This document shows positions 19,260 to 26,395 of a stretch of 64,000 nucleotides of DNA, in pieces. Source of the stretch: Aromatoleum anaerobium (GTDB taxonomy: Bacteria > Pseudomonadota > Gammaproteobacteria > Burkholderiales > Rhodocyclaceae); contig NZ_WTVG02000039.1 in the NCBI RefSeq assembly GCF_012910705.2, positions 434,001 through 498,000 on the forward strand, in the 5' to 3' direction. Below the pieces are notes generated by a model. That model did no database searches, had not been told where the DNA came from, and saw nothing but the letters and a program-made list of their open reading frames with translations. How positions within the stretch are numbered: the stretch's first letter is position 1; each line of letters opens with the position of its first letter. The position numbers and the translations under genes are program-made.

Positions 19260-20060
19260 TCAGGCCGCCGTGCGGATGCCCGGAGGGTTGCCCTTGATCG
19301 CGGTGGCGCGCAGGTCGTGCGGATCGAGGCGGCGGATCAGCGCGAGTTGGTCGGCGCTCGGGGACGTCGTTTCGCCCATGTCCGGCGCAGCGACGAGCGG
19401 GAAGCCGGTCTTCTCCTGCACTTCCGCGAAACTCACGCCAGGGTGCAGCGAACGCACGCGCACCGAGCGGCCGGGACCGTCGAAATCCATCACGCACAGG
19501 TCGGTGACGACGATGCGGATGTCCATCAGGTCGCGGCGCACGCCATCGTCCCAGCGCTCGGGCTTGAAGCCGACGCCGGACACCATATCGACTTCGCCTT
19601 CGACGAACACACGACGGCTGTGCGCGGGCACGAACAAGGAGTTGATGTGGTTGATGCTGTTGCCCGGCAAGCCGCGCACGCCGAGCATCGCCGACTTCGG
19701 CTTCGCGTAGTCGCCGACGCAGGACAGGTTGGTCTGGCCCCAGCGGTCGATCTGGGTCGGGCCGATCATCGCGTGGCGGCGGCCGCCCCACACGCAGTCG
19801 AACACCCGCTCGAAGGGCATGTAGCCCGAATAGCGCGGCTGGTAGTCGCCACGCGGGCCGAGCGGGATCGGCTCCTCGACGAGAAAGGCCTCGCTGTCGG
19901 TCATCAGCAGCCCCTCGCTGTGCGTCAGCTTCGCCAAGCTCGCGCCGAGACGCGGAATCACGCCGAGGCCGGACGCGAGCAGTTCGCCGTCGCCGCGCCA
20001 CGCTTCGGAGGCGGCGACGATCATCAGTTCGGCGAGGGTGAATTCAACTTTGTCGGTCAT
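19260..20060 (-). CDS. ipdB: IpdB, beta subunit of COCHEA-CoA hydrolase
   Basis: A 266-residue subunit of the class I CoA-transferase superfamily. Recognisable parts are FTLAELMIVAASEAWRGDGE, MIGPTQIDRWGQTNLSCVGD, GLPGNSINHINSLFVPAHS and the C-terminal HPGVSFAEVQEKTGFPLV. With IpdA it forms the hydrolase that opens the last carbocyclic ring of COCHEA-CoA in steroid degradation; in spite of the fold it is not a transferase. The gene follows ipdA by 12 bases. The assignment is strengthened by the presence of ipdC, ipdF, echA20 and fadA6 in the same operon. Confidence 0.88.
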   Translation of the reverse strand: MTDKVEFTLAELMIVAASEAWRGDGELLASGLGVIPRLGASLAKLTHSEGLLMTDSEAFLVEEPIPLGPRGDYQPRYSGYMPFERVFDCVWGGRRHAMIGPTQIDRWGQTNLSCVGDYAKPKSAMLGVRGLPGNSINHINSLFVPAHSRRVFVEGEVDMVSGVGFKPERWDDGVRRDLMDIRIVVTDLCVMDFDGPGRSVRVRSLHPGVSFAEVQEKTGFPLVAAPDMGETTSPSADQLALIRRLDPHDLRATAIKGNPPGIRTAA

Positions 20061-20072
20061 CGCGGGATCTCC

Positions 20073-20951
20073 TCAGAACACCGGCAGCGGCAGTTTGGCG
20101 AGACGCTCGGCGCCGCCGTTCTTTTCCTGGTAGGCAGCCTCGCCCGGCGCGACGAATTCGTCGACGTAGGCCTGCCAGCCGCCCTCATCTGTGGCGCTCG
20201 CGGCGTAGCGCTTGAAATGGCTCATGTCCCAGCCGTAATCGGACGGGCACGAAGTCGGATGCGCGCCGAAAGGTGCGTGCACGACGCCCGTCACGAGGTA
20301 GCGTTCGAAAGTGTTGTAGCGCGCCGTGGCGGCATCCAGCTCGAGACGTTCCTCGACGCGTTCGGCCGACACGAAGCACTGTTCGGCAGCGCGCGCGAAG
20401 TGATGGTCGAAATACGCATCCGGGCCGGTCACCAGCGTATTGCCGAGCCGGTCGGCGACATTCACGTGCAGCAGCGCAACGTCGAGCTTCAGCGCCGGCA
20501 TCGCGATCAGCACCTCGCCGTCGTCGTAGGGCGAGCCGATGGTGCGCAGCTCGGGATTCAGCTTCACGACATCGGTCGCAAGCCCGCAACGCGTGGGCAG
20601 GAACGGCAGGCGCATGCCGGCGGCGCGCAGTCCCCACTGAAACATGCCCTCATCGAGCTCCATCAGGTCCGTCAGCCCGCCGGCCTCGCGCACCTTGCGG
20701 TACCACGGTTCGAGCGGCATTGCGTCGAGCGTCGCGAAGCCGAACACCAGCTTCTTTACTTTGCCGGCCGCGCACAGCATGCCGACCTCGGGCCCTCCGT
20801 AGGCGGCCACCGTCAGATCCTTCAGCGGCGAACGCAGGATCTCGCGCACGATCGCCATCGGCTTGCGCCGCGGCCCCCATCCGCCGAACCCGATCGTCAT
20901 GCCATCGCGCAATCCGGCGACGACTTCCGCGGTGCTCATTCGCTTGTCCAT
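20073..20951 (-). CDS. ipdA: IpdA, alpha subunit of COCHEA-CoA hydrolase
   Basis: A 292-residue CoA-transferase-fold subunit. Landmarks are the glycine-rich DGMTIGFGGWGPRRKPMAIV, TVAAYGGPEVGMLCAAGKVK, an acidic segment LMELDEGMFQWGLRAAGMRL and VALLHVNVADRLGNTLVTGP. In the characterised IpdAB a Glu of IpdA acts in hydrolysis; the Glu of ELDEGM is the plausible equivalent here, though I cannot align it rigorously. It is the second gene of the long operon, 10 bases downstream of the extradiol dioxygenase gene. Confidence 0.88.
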   Translation of the reverse strand: MDKRMSTAEVVAGLRDGMTIGFGGWGPRRKPMAIVREILRSPLKDLTVAAYGGPEVGMLCAAGKVKKLVFGFATLDAMPLEPWYRKVREAGGLTDLMELDEGMFQWGLRAAGMRLPFLPTRCGLATDVVKLNPELRTIGSPYDDGEVLIAMPALKLDVALLHVNVADRLGNTLVTGPDAYFDHHFARAAEQCFVSAERVEERLELDAATARYNTFERYLVTGVVHAPFGAHPTSCPSDYGWDMSHFKRYAASATDEGGWQAYVDEFVAPGEAAYQEKNGGAERLAKLPLPVF

Positions 20952-20961
20952 GTCTTGTTCC

Positions 20962-21852
20962 TTATTGCTGTCCGACCGAAAAATCGTGGCCCCACAGGCT
21001 CACGCGGGTGAATTCGAAGGCGGCGTGGCGCGACCAGTCGACCTGCAGCCCGCCGTAGCCGTATTCCAGATCGAAACCCGACGGCGTCTTCATGTAGAAG
21101 GAGATCATCTTGTCGTTCAGATGCTGGCCGAGCGTTGCCGACAGCGGCACCCCATGCGCGAGGCGTCGGTCGTGCGCGCGGCCGACTTCGGTCATCGAAT
21201 CGACCTCGACCATCGCATGCACGCAGCCGCTCGACACCGGGAATTCGGCCAGCGCAAGGCTGTGGTGGCGCGCGTTGCCGCAATGCAGGAAGTGGATCCG
21301 CACCGCCGGGCCAGCCGGATCGGGGCGGAAATTGAAGATGTCCGACACGCCGAAGCCGAGCACGTCGCGATGGAAAGCAATCGTTTCGTCGAAATTCGGC
21401 GCCGGGAGCACGGTGTGACCGAGGCCCATGTCACCGGTGACAAAGCGCGGCACACCCTGCGGCGACACGAAGGGCAGACAGTCCGAGCGGTGGCCCCAGC
21501 CGAGTTCGTGGCGGTTGCCGGAGGGGTCGGTGACGATCGCGATCGCCTGCATGCCGCGCTGTTCGCACAGCCCGCCCGAAGCCGGCTCCCACTTCGCGCG
21601 CTTCTGTTCCAGCACGGTGATCGCGGCATCGAAGGCGCGCTCGTCGGCAAGCTCCCAGCCAGACGCCACGTAACGACGCTCCCGGCCTTCGATGACCAGC
21701 ATGCGGAAAGGCCGTTCGTCCATCTTCACGTACAGCCCGCTGCCAGGAGCCGGCGTCACCATCATGCCCAGGACGTCCTGCGCGTAGGCCTGCCATTCGG
21801 CGAGATTGTCGGTTTGAGCGACGAAGTAGCTCAGGCCGCGGATGTCGATCAT
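20962..21852 (-). CDS. hsaC: HsaC/TesB-like type I extradiol dioxygenase
   Basis: A 296-residue two-domain vicinal-oxygen-chelate dioxygenase resembling HsaC of Mycobacterium tuberculosis. The Fe(II) ligands are visible in the second domain: His146 in GLGHTVLP, His196/197 in ARHHSLALAE and Glu263 in GFDLEYGY; SATLGQHLNDKMISFYMKTP and SLWGHDFSVG are family signatures. HsaC/TesB cleaves the catecholic A ring of 3,4-DHSA with oxygen, so this organism should run the aerobic 9,10-seco route. ATG 21852 is the start; a dyad operator lies 72 bp upstream, making this the first gene of the ipd operon. Confidence 0.85.
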   Translation of the reverse strand: MIDIRGLSYFVAQTDNLAEWQAYAQDVLGMMVTPAPGSGLYVKMDERPFRMLVIEGRERRYVASGWELADERAFDAAITVLEQKRAKWEPASGGLCEQRGMQAIAIVTDPSGNRHELGWGHRSDCLPFVSPQGVPRFVTGDMGLGHTVLPAPNFDETIAFHRDVLGFGVSDIFNFRPDPAGPAVRIHFLHCGNARHHSLALAEFPVSSGCVHAMVEVDSMTEVGRAHDRRLAHGVPLSATLGQHLNDKMISFYMKTPSGFDLEYGYGGLQVDWSRHAAFEFTRVSLWGHDFSVGQQ

Positions 21853-21923
21853 GTTTCTGACTCCCTTGAGTACCCGGCACTTGCCGGTACGTGAGCCATT
21901 TTCGCGGGACCGCATCCCCGCCT

Positions 21924-21943
21924 CATCGTCCGTTGAGACTAAA
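21924..21943. promoter_or_regulatory. Candidate operator, dyad copy
   Basis: CATCGTCCGTTGAGACTAAA. The first 19 bases are identical to the copy at 30086. It lies 72 bp upstream of the extradiol dioxygenase start and so would control the whole ipd operon. Confidence 0.65.
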
Positions 21944-21996
21944 CAGCACATGCAGATCCGGCCATGTGAAAACCGGCCGCGGGCCGCATACTGACG

Positions 21997-22031
21997 AAAA
22001 AAAGACCGCTCGCCTGGAGGGGCGGAGCGGC
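21997..22031 (-). terminator. Rho-independent terminator after the DUF35-MaoC gene
   Basis: Read on the minus strand, the stem CCGCTC...GAGCGG with a further partly paired inner segment is followed by seven T residues. It ends the aldolase/DUF35-MaoC transcript just before the next operator and promoter. Confidence 0.65.
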
Positions 22032-22058
22032 CAAGGAGGATGACACCACAGGAGATGA

Positions 22059-23006
22059 CTACATATAAAGGATCACCAGATCGTTGATGACCGATGGACG
22101 CTCGGCGCCGACGACATGGACGTTGAGTTCCATCGTCAGCTGCACGCCGCGTTTGATGCGTTCGACAGATTTCACGCGCGCCCGGGCGTGGATGCGCGAT
22201 CCGGCCGGCACCGGGCTTGGGAAGCGCAGGCGGTCGGAGCCGTAATTGAGCATGTTCGTAAAGCCGGTGACTTCGAAGTCGAGCGGCATTTTCAGGCGCG
22301 ACACGAGCACCTGCACCAGCGCGCCGTGCGCGATCGTGCCGCCGAACGGACCCTCCTTGCGTGCGCGTTCGGGGTTGGTGTGAATCCAGTAATCATCGCC
22401 TGAGAGCTTTGCGAAGTCGTCGATCAGCGCCTGATCGATGACGATCTCGTTGCTCCAGCCGCTGAACGTGTCGCTGACCAGCGCCTGCAGCGCCGCATCG
22501 TCATCGACCCGGATCTGGCGGCGCGGCAGCGCCGCTTCGGCAGGCGGTAGCGCGTCGGCCACGTCCGGGCGCGCCAGCACCACATCCTTGTCGACGCCAG
22601 TGAAGCGCAGCAGCGTCGCTCCGTCCGGTCCGGTTGCGTCAAACACCGGCTTCACGCGCATGCCGACGCGGATCTCGTCCTCGGCGAGGCCGACCAGGGT
22701 GGTATTGATTCGCACGCCTTCGTCCAACTCGACGACCGCGAGCTTCTGTGGCATCTCGTCGGCGAAATCGGGCAGCGTCGGCGTACGCGTCACGGTGTAG
22801 GTATACACCTGCCCCGCGCCGGATACTTCGCGCCATTCGAGCGCGTGCGAGAAGCAGCGGTCGCAGTGGCGGCGCGGGTAGAAGATCCAGTGGCCGCAGG
22901 CGGTGCAGTGCGGGATCACGATCTTCCCGTCCTTCAGCCCGTTCCAGAACGGCGCCGAGATTTCGGTCGGCACCGGCATCGGTTTGTTGGTCGACATGCT
23001 CGTCAT
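22059..23006 (-). CDS. DUF35 (Zn ribbon/OB-fold)-MaoC fusion protein
   Basis: A 315-residue fusion. Residues about 15-140 are a DUF35 module: a four-Cys zinc ribbon (CTACGHW and HCDRC) followed by an OB fold (QVYTYTVTRTPTLPDF). Residues about 170-315 are a MaoC hot-dog domain with SGDDYWIHTNPERARKEGPF and GGTIAHGALVQVLV. In mycobacteria ChsH2 carries MaoC first and DUF35 last, and its DUF35 part binds the aldolase Ltp2; here the order is reversed. ATG 23006 overlaps the aldolase stop by 4 bases, so the two are translated together. The likely role is hydration of the C22 side-chain enoyl-CoA plus support of the aldolase. Confidence 0.8.
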   Translation of the reverse strand: MTSMSTNKPMPVPTEISAPFWNGLKDGKIVIPHCTACGHWIFYPRRHCDRCFSHALEWREVSGAGQVYTYTVTRTPTLPDFADEMPQKLAVVELDEGVRINTTLVGLAEDEIRVGMRVKPVFDATGPDGATLLRFTGVDKDVVLARPDVADALPPAEAALPRRQIRVDDDAALQALVSDTFSGWSNEIVIDQALIDDFAKLSGDDYWIHTNPERARKEGPFGGTIAHGALVQVLVSRLKMPLDFEVTGFTNMLNYGSDRLRFPSPVPAGSRIHARARVKSVERIKRGVQLTMELNVHVVGAERPSVINDLVILYM

Positions 23007-24214
23007 GCTCCCTGCAGAATCAGTGCGCCCTGCTCGCTCATCACGCCGCCGGTACCGGAGACGTAGACGCGGTCGCAGCGTTTCAACTGGCGGTCGCCGC
23101 CACGGCCGGCGAGCTGGGTAAAGGCCTCGATCACCTGCGACATGCCTCCGGCCGAGCCCGACTGCCCGAAGCTGAGCTGACCGCCGTGAGTGTTCATCGG
23201 GAAATTGCCACGCCAAGTCAGGTCGTGTTCGCGCACGAAGCTCATGCCCTCGCCCTTGGCGCAGAAGCCGGCGTCTTCGAGCGTCAGCAGCACGGTAATC
23301 GTGTAGCAGTCGTAAATCTGCGCGGCGTCCATGTCGGTCGGCTTGAGGCCGGCCATCGCGAACGCGCGGCGCGAGGCCGGGCCGATCGGCGTCTCGGTCA
23401 TCTCGGCCGCGTAGGACGGCGACTTGAACGCGAGGTGCTCGCCGAAGCCGGTCACAAAGGCTGGCCGGTTGCGCGCCCGCGCCGCGAGTTCCTTCGAGGC
23501 GACGATCACCGCCGCGCCACCGGCGACCGGCATGACGATTTCGAGCACGTGCAGCGGGTCGGCGACCATTTTGCTGGCGAGCACTTCGTCAGCAGTAAGC
23601 GGCTTGCCGAAAAACATCGCGTCCGGGTTGGTCAGTGCGTTGGTGCGCTGGTCAACAGCGATCTTCGCCATCGCCTTCGGATCGTAGCCGTATCGGGCCG
23701 CATAACGTTGCGCGATCATCGCGTAGCCGGTGTTCTGCCCCATGTGGCCGTACGGCAGGTCGAATTCCGCCTCGGGTGCGCCGAATGCGGTGCTGTGGCC
23801 GCCAAAGCGCATCGCCCGCGCCATCCAGGCCGGGTCCTCGTCGGGGCCGAACGGCGCCATCCGCGCCGGCAGCACGCACAGCACCGCCTGGCATAACCCC
23901 AGTTCGATCGCCGCCGCCGCACGCCAGATCATGCCGACTGAAGTCGTGCCGCCAAGATCGACAACCTCGGCGAAATTCAGACGCATGCCGAGGTATTCCG
24001 CAGCCATCGCCGGCACGAATACCGAGGCTTCATGAAACTGCGGGCCGTTGATGACCAGCCCGTCCAGATCCTCCGCGCGCAGCCCGGCGTCCTCCAGCGC
24101 GCGCGCGGCGAGGTCGGCGACCTGCTCAAGATGGAACATCCGCGGCGCGGTCGCGTATTTTTCCGGCCTGTACTGCGCCGCGCCGACGATTGCGGCGTGC
24201 CCTTTCAGTCCCAT
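23003..24214 (-). CDS. Thiolase-fold steroid side-chain aldolase (Ltp2/SCP-x type)
   Basis: A 403-residue protein with the thiolase fold but without thiolase catalysis: the position of the nucleophilic Cys reads LGGTTSVGM, and the NEAF region is replaced by IYDCYTITVLLTLEDAGF, rich in Tyr as in Ltp2 aldolases. The C-terminal glycine-rich GGQLSFGQSGSAGGMSQVIE is typical of SCP-x thiolase-like proteins. With its translationally coupled DUF35-MaoC partner it fits the retro-aldol cleavage that releases the C17 side chain as propionyl-CoA. An operator copy lies about 72 bp upstream of ATG 24214. Confidence 0.8.
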   Translation of the reverse strand: MGLKGHAAIVGAAQYRPEKYATAPRMFHLEQVADLAARALEDAGLRAEDLDGLVINGPQFHEASVFVPAMAAEYLGMRLNFAEVVDLGGTTSVGMIWRAAAAIELGLCQAVLCVLPARMAPFGPDEDPAWMARAMRFGGHSTAFGAPEAEFDLPYGHMGQNTGYAMIAQRYAARYGYDPKAMAKIAVDQRTNALTNPDAMFFGKPLTADEVLASKMVADPLHVLEIVMPVAGGAAVIVASKELAARARNRPAFVTGFGEHLAFKSPSYAAEMTETPIGPASRRAFAMAGLKPTDMDAAQIYDCYTITVLLTLEDAGFCAKGEGMSFVREHDLTWRGNFPMNTHGGQLSFGQSGSAGGMSQVIEAFTQLAGRGGDRQLKRCDRVYVSGTGGVMSEQGALILQGA

Positions 24215-24285
24215 GTCTGCCCCTGTTCCCGATACTTGCCGTTGCCGGCGATGGGATAACGATGCCATAGCCTCGTCGGCGCGGT

Positions 24286-24305
24286 AATCGTTCAAATCGA
24301 CTAGG
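24286..24305. promoter_or_regulatory. Candidate operator, dyad copy (weak)
   Basis: AATCGTTCAAATCGACTAGG, with the same geometry as the consensus but several mismatches. It lies 72 bp upstream of the aldolase start at 24214. Confidence 0.45.
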
Positions 24306-24338
24306 CCCCCGCCAACCCCTCGGGCTTGCCAGTTACGA

Positions 24339-24358
24339 TCTGGTCCGAATGAACGATG
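24339..24358. promoter_or_regulatory. Candidate operator, dyad copy
   Basis: TCTGGTCCGAATGAACGATG. The right half is well kept and the central GAAT is shared with the copies at 30147 and 50181. It lies about 90 bp upstream of the GTG at 24450. Confidence 0.55.
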
Positions 24359-24449
24359 CGCGCCCTGCCACGTAACGGAAACATCCGCAAGCCGGTAACC
24401 GCCGCACCTATGCTCGGCGAAGCCGATGCCTTATCAAGGAGAACGCAAC

Positions 24450-24728
24450 GTGGATACCATCATTCCCTGGATCGGCCTCGTCGGCCTGATCGGTCTTGCC
24501 GGGCTGGCCGGTATCAAGTCGCCCGTCGCGCGCTCGCGTCCTGGCGCGGCGATCCGCGTGCTGGGCGTGCTCGGCCTGGCCGGGCTGAGCGGTATCTGGA
24601 TTCCAGGGGCGGGTGCGATGGGGGCCTTCGGCGCACTCGGGCTGTGGAACCACCAGTCCGAGCGCCTCGCCTTCTGGGGACGCATGGGATGGATGGGGCT
24701 GGTTGGCGTTCCCTTCGCCCTCGTCTGA
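24450..24728 (+). CDS. Small Gly/Leu-rich integral membrane protein
   Basis: A 92-residue protein of unknown function, nearly all hydrophobic. Three or four short segments carry a repeated pattern: IGLVGLIGLAGLAGI, VLGVLGLAGLSGIWI, MGAFGALGLW and MGWMGLVGVPFAL. The GTG start is preceded by GGAG eight bases upstream. It is transcribed divergently from the aldolase operon, with an operator copy about 90 bp upstream and a strong hairpin directly after the stop. I recognise no family; a small membrane role in steroid uptake or tolerance is a guess from context. Confidence 0.55.
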   Translation: MDTIIPWIGLVGLIGLAGLAGIKSPVARSRPGAAIRVLGVLGLAGLSGIWIPGAGAMGAFGALGLWNHQSERLAFWGRMGWMGLVGVPFALV

Positions 24729-24737
24729 TCAGTTGCA

Positions 24738-24758
24738 GCGGCCCCGCAGCGGGGCCGC
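24738..24758 (+). terminator. Hairpin after the small membrane protein gene
   Basis: A perfect 8-bp stem, GCGGCCCC/GGGGCCGC with loop GCAGC, begins 10 bases after the stop codon. The T-tract is poor (AATTCCTC), so termination efficiency is uncertain. Confidence 0.5.
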
Positions 24759-24847
24759 AATTCCTCACACCCGCAATGTCCTGAGCAAGCGCTCGTAAAG
24801 CTGCCTGGGATACGGTGGCACCAGGCCCAATGCCTTGCGCGATCCCC

Positions 24848-25655
24848 TCAGTCGCTGCGATACACCGTGTGCCGGTGGCAGAATTCCTCGAATCCCTCCC
24901 GCCCGTGATACACCCCCATGCCCGAACCGCCCACACCGCCGAAGGGCGCATCGTGAGCGGCGACCTGAATGAGCACGTCGTTGATGGCGATCCCGCCGGA
25001 AAGGGTGTACTCCAGCACCTGCTGCTCCTCGCGCCTGTCGGTGCCAAAGTAGTACGATGCGAGAGGCTGCGGGCCATTGTTGATCCGACCGATCACCTGG
25101 TCGATGTCGGCGTAGGACTCGACCTGCAGCAGCGGGCCGAAGATCTCCTCGCGGGCGATCCGGCTGTCGAGCGGGGATTCGATCACCAGTCGCAAGGTCC
25201 GGCGCCGGCCCGACGACGCTGTCCCGCCCCCGCAGTCGACGATGCGCCCGCCGCGCGCCGCGACCTCCTCCAGATACGCATCGAGCCGCGCCCGATGCCG
25301 ATCATCGACGACCGCAGTCAGGGTCGCCGGCCCCGCGTCGGGCGGAAACAGCGTCCGATGCACGTCGACACAGGCGGAGACGAAGTGCTCCAGCGTTTCG
25401 CGCGGGACGCACACGGTGTCCGGGCTGCCCCAGATCTGGCCGGCATTCATCGAGCGAGATCTCACGCGACCGGCCGCCGAAATCCGCATCCAGCGCCGCG
25501 CAGAAGTCGTCGGCGCAGGTGCGCAGGAGCTCGAGAAGTCGGATCAGGCGATCGATGCGCACCTCCGCGGTGACTTCGCCCGCTCGGCGCTGCGCGTCCT
25601 TCATCACGCGCAGTGCTTCCAGGAGTGGGTACGGTGCCTCGTTCGGCATGCTCAT
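24848..25655 (-). pseudogene. Aldehyde dehydrogenase remnant, internally deleted and lacking the catalytic Cys
   Basis: The N-terminal part (from MSMPNEAPYPLLEALRVM to GGRSREISLDE, near 25450) and the C-terminal part (from about 25455, NAGQIWGSPDTVCVPRE onwards) lie in different frames, joined at a deletion that removed roughly 200 residues including the NAD-binding core. In coniferyl-aldehyde-type enzymes the active-site Cys follows NAGQ-x; here it reads NAGQIW, so Trp replaces Cys. The C-terminal EEIFGPLLQVESY, FGGVGGSGMGVYHGREGF confirm the family. It cannot be an active aldehyde dehydrogenase. It is the first of a row of broken genes reaching to 27716. Confidence 0.8.
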
Positions 25656-25695
25656 TTCGTTCTTCCCGCAAGCTGTAATGGGGGCCGAGGCTGCT

Positions 25696-26010
25696 TCAAC
25701 GCGAGCTGGCACGGATGAACTCGGCGGCCCGTTCGCCGATCATGATGGCCGCCGCATTGGTGTTGCCGGAAATCAGCCTCGTCATCACCGACGCGTCGGC
25801 GACGCGCAGACCCGCGACGCCGCGCACGGCGAGTTGCGCGTCGACCACCGCCGCATCATCGTCGCTCATGCGGCACGTCCCGACCGGATGGTGGCCGGTC
25901 GTTCCGGCGCGCCGGGCATAGTCGGCAAATTGCTCGCGCGTCGCCGCGCCGACGCCGGGATAGACCTCGCTCGCCGTGATCGCGGCCAGCTCCGGCGCCG
26001 CGGCGATGCG
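25696..26010 (-). pseudogene. C-terminal remnant of a GMC oxidoreductase
   Basis: About 105 residues of the end of a choline-dehydrogenase-like flavoenzyme: SEVYPGVGAATREQFADYAR, the active-site HHPVGTCRMSDDDAAVVDAQ and GLRVADASVMTRLISGNTNA with IMIGERAAEFI. The FAD-binding N-terminal domain is absent. Upstream it is fused, in another frame, to the start of an ipdC-like gene at about 26007, so this is a recombination scar rather than a short gene. Confidence 0.75.
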
Positions 26011-26072
26011 AGCCCCTGCGTGAGCGGCGTGCTGAGCAGCGGCGAGCAATCGGGCATCGCGTCGCGGTTCAT
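26007..26072 (-). pseudogene. N-terminal remnant of a second ipdC-like gene
   Basis: Twenty-two codons starting at ATG 26072 read MNRDAMPDCSPLLSTPLTQG, which aligns with the start of the intact IpdC (MSRETNCDYSALLRTPLTEA). The ATG overlaps the stop of the echA remnant as ATGA, exactly as in the intact pair at 18300-18303. Beyond about 26007 the similarity ends in the GMC remnant. Confidence 0.65.
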
Positions 26073-26317
26073 GCGTCCTCCCCGGCTTTCAGGGCCGCCT
26101 GCTTGTTGGCTTGAGCCATGGCCTTCGCGTCGTAGCCGCCGAGCTTGTCGCCGGAGAGCAGTTCGTTGTGGGCGTGTGCGAAGTGGTGCCAGCTGAAGGC
26201 GGCATCCATCGCCGTGCGCTTGCCCTACAGGTCCTCGACGTGGTTGATCGCCTGCTTCGTCAGTGCCAGCCCCATCCGCGGCGGCTGCGCGCTGCGCGCG
26301 GCGATCCCGCAGGTCGC
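26069..26317 (-). pseudogene. C-terminal remnant of a second steroid-locus enoyl-CoA hydratase gene
   Basis: About 80 codons match the end of the crotonase at 18300-19235: PRMGLALTKQAINHVEDL, then a TAG where the intact gene has CAG (Gln), then GKRTAMDAAFSWHHFAHAHN and ELLSGDKLGGYDAKAMAQAN. The nonsense codon and the missing first three quarters make it a pseudogene. Together with the adjacent ipdC start it shows that the echA-ipdC segment was once duplicated here. Confidence 0.8.
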
Positions 26318-26395
26318 CAAGGATATGCCGGAAATCCAGCGCCGGCTCGGCGTGCAGGCGCCGGGCGATTCGCTTCCAACAAGAGGAGACACCCG

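Noticed and set aside
18411-21011. Long plus-strand open frame (866 codons) opposite echA, ipdB and ipdA
   Set aside because: It is antisense to three recognised genes with conserved motifs; its product is His/Arg/Ala-rich without any domain, as expected for a shadow frame in GC-rich DNA.
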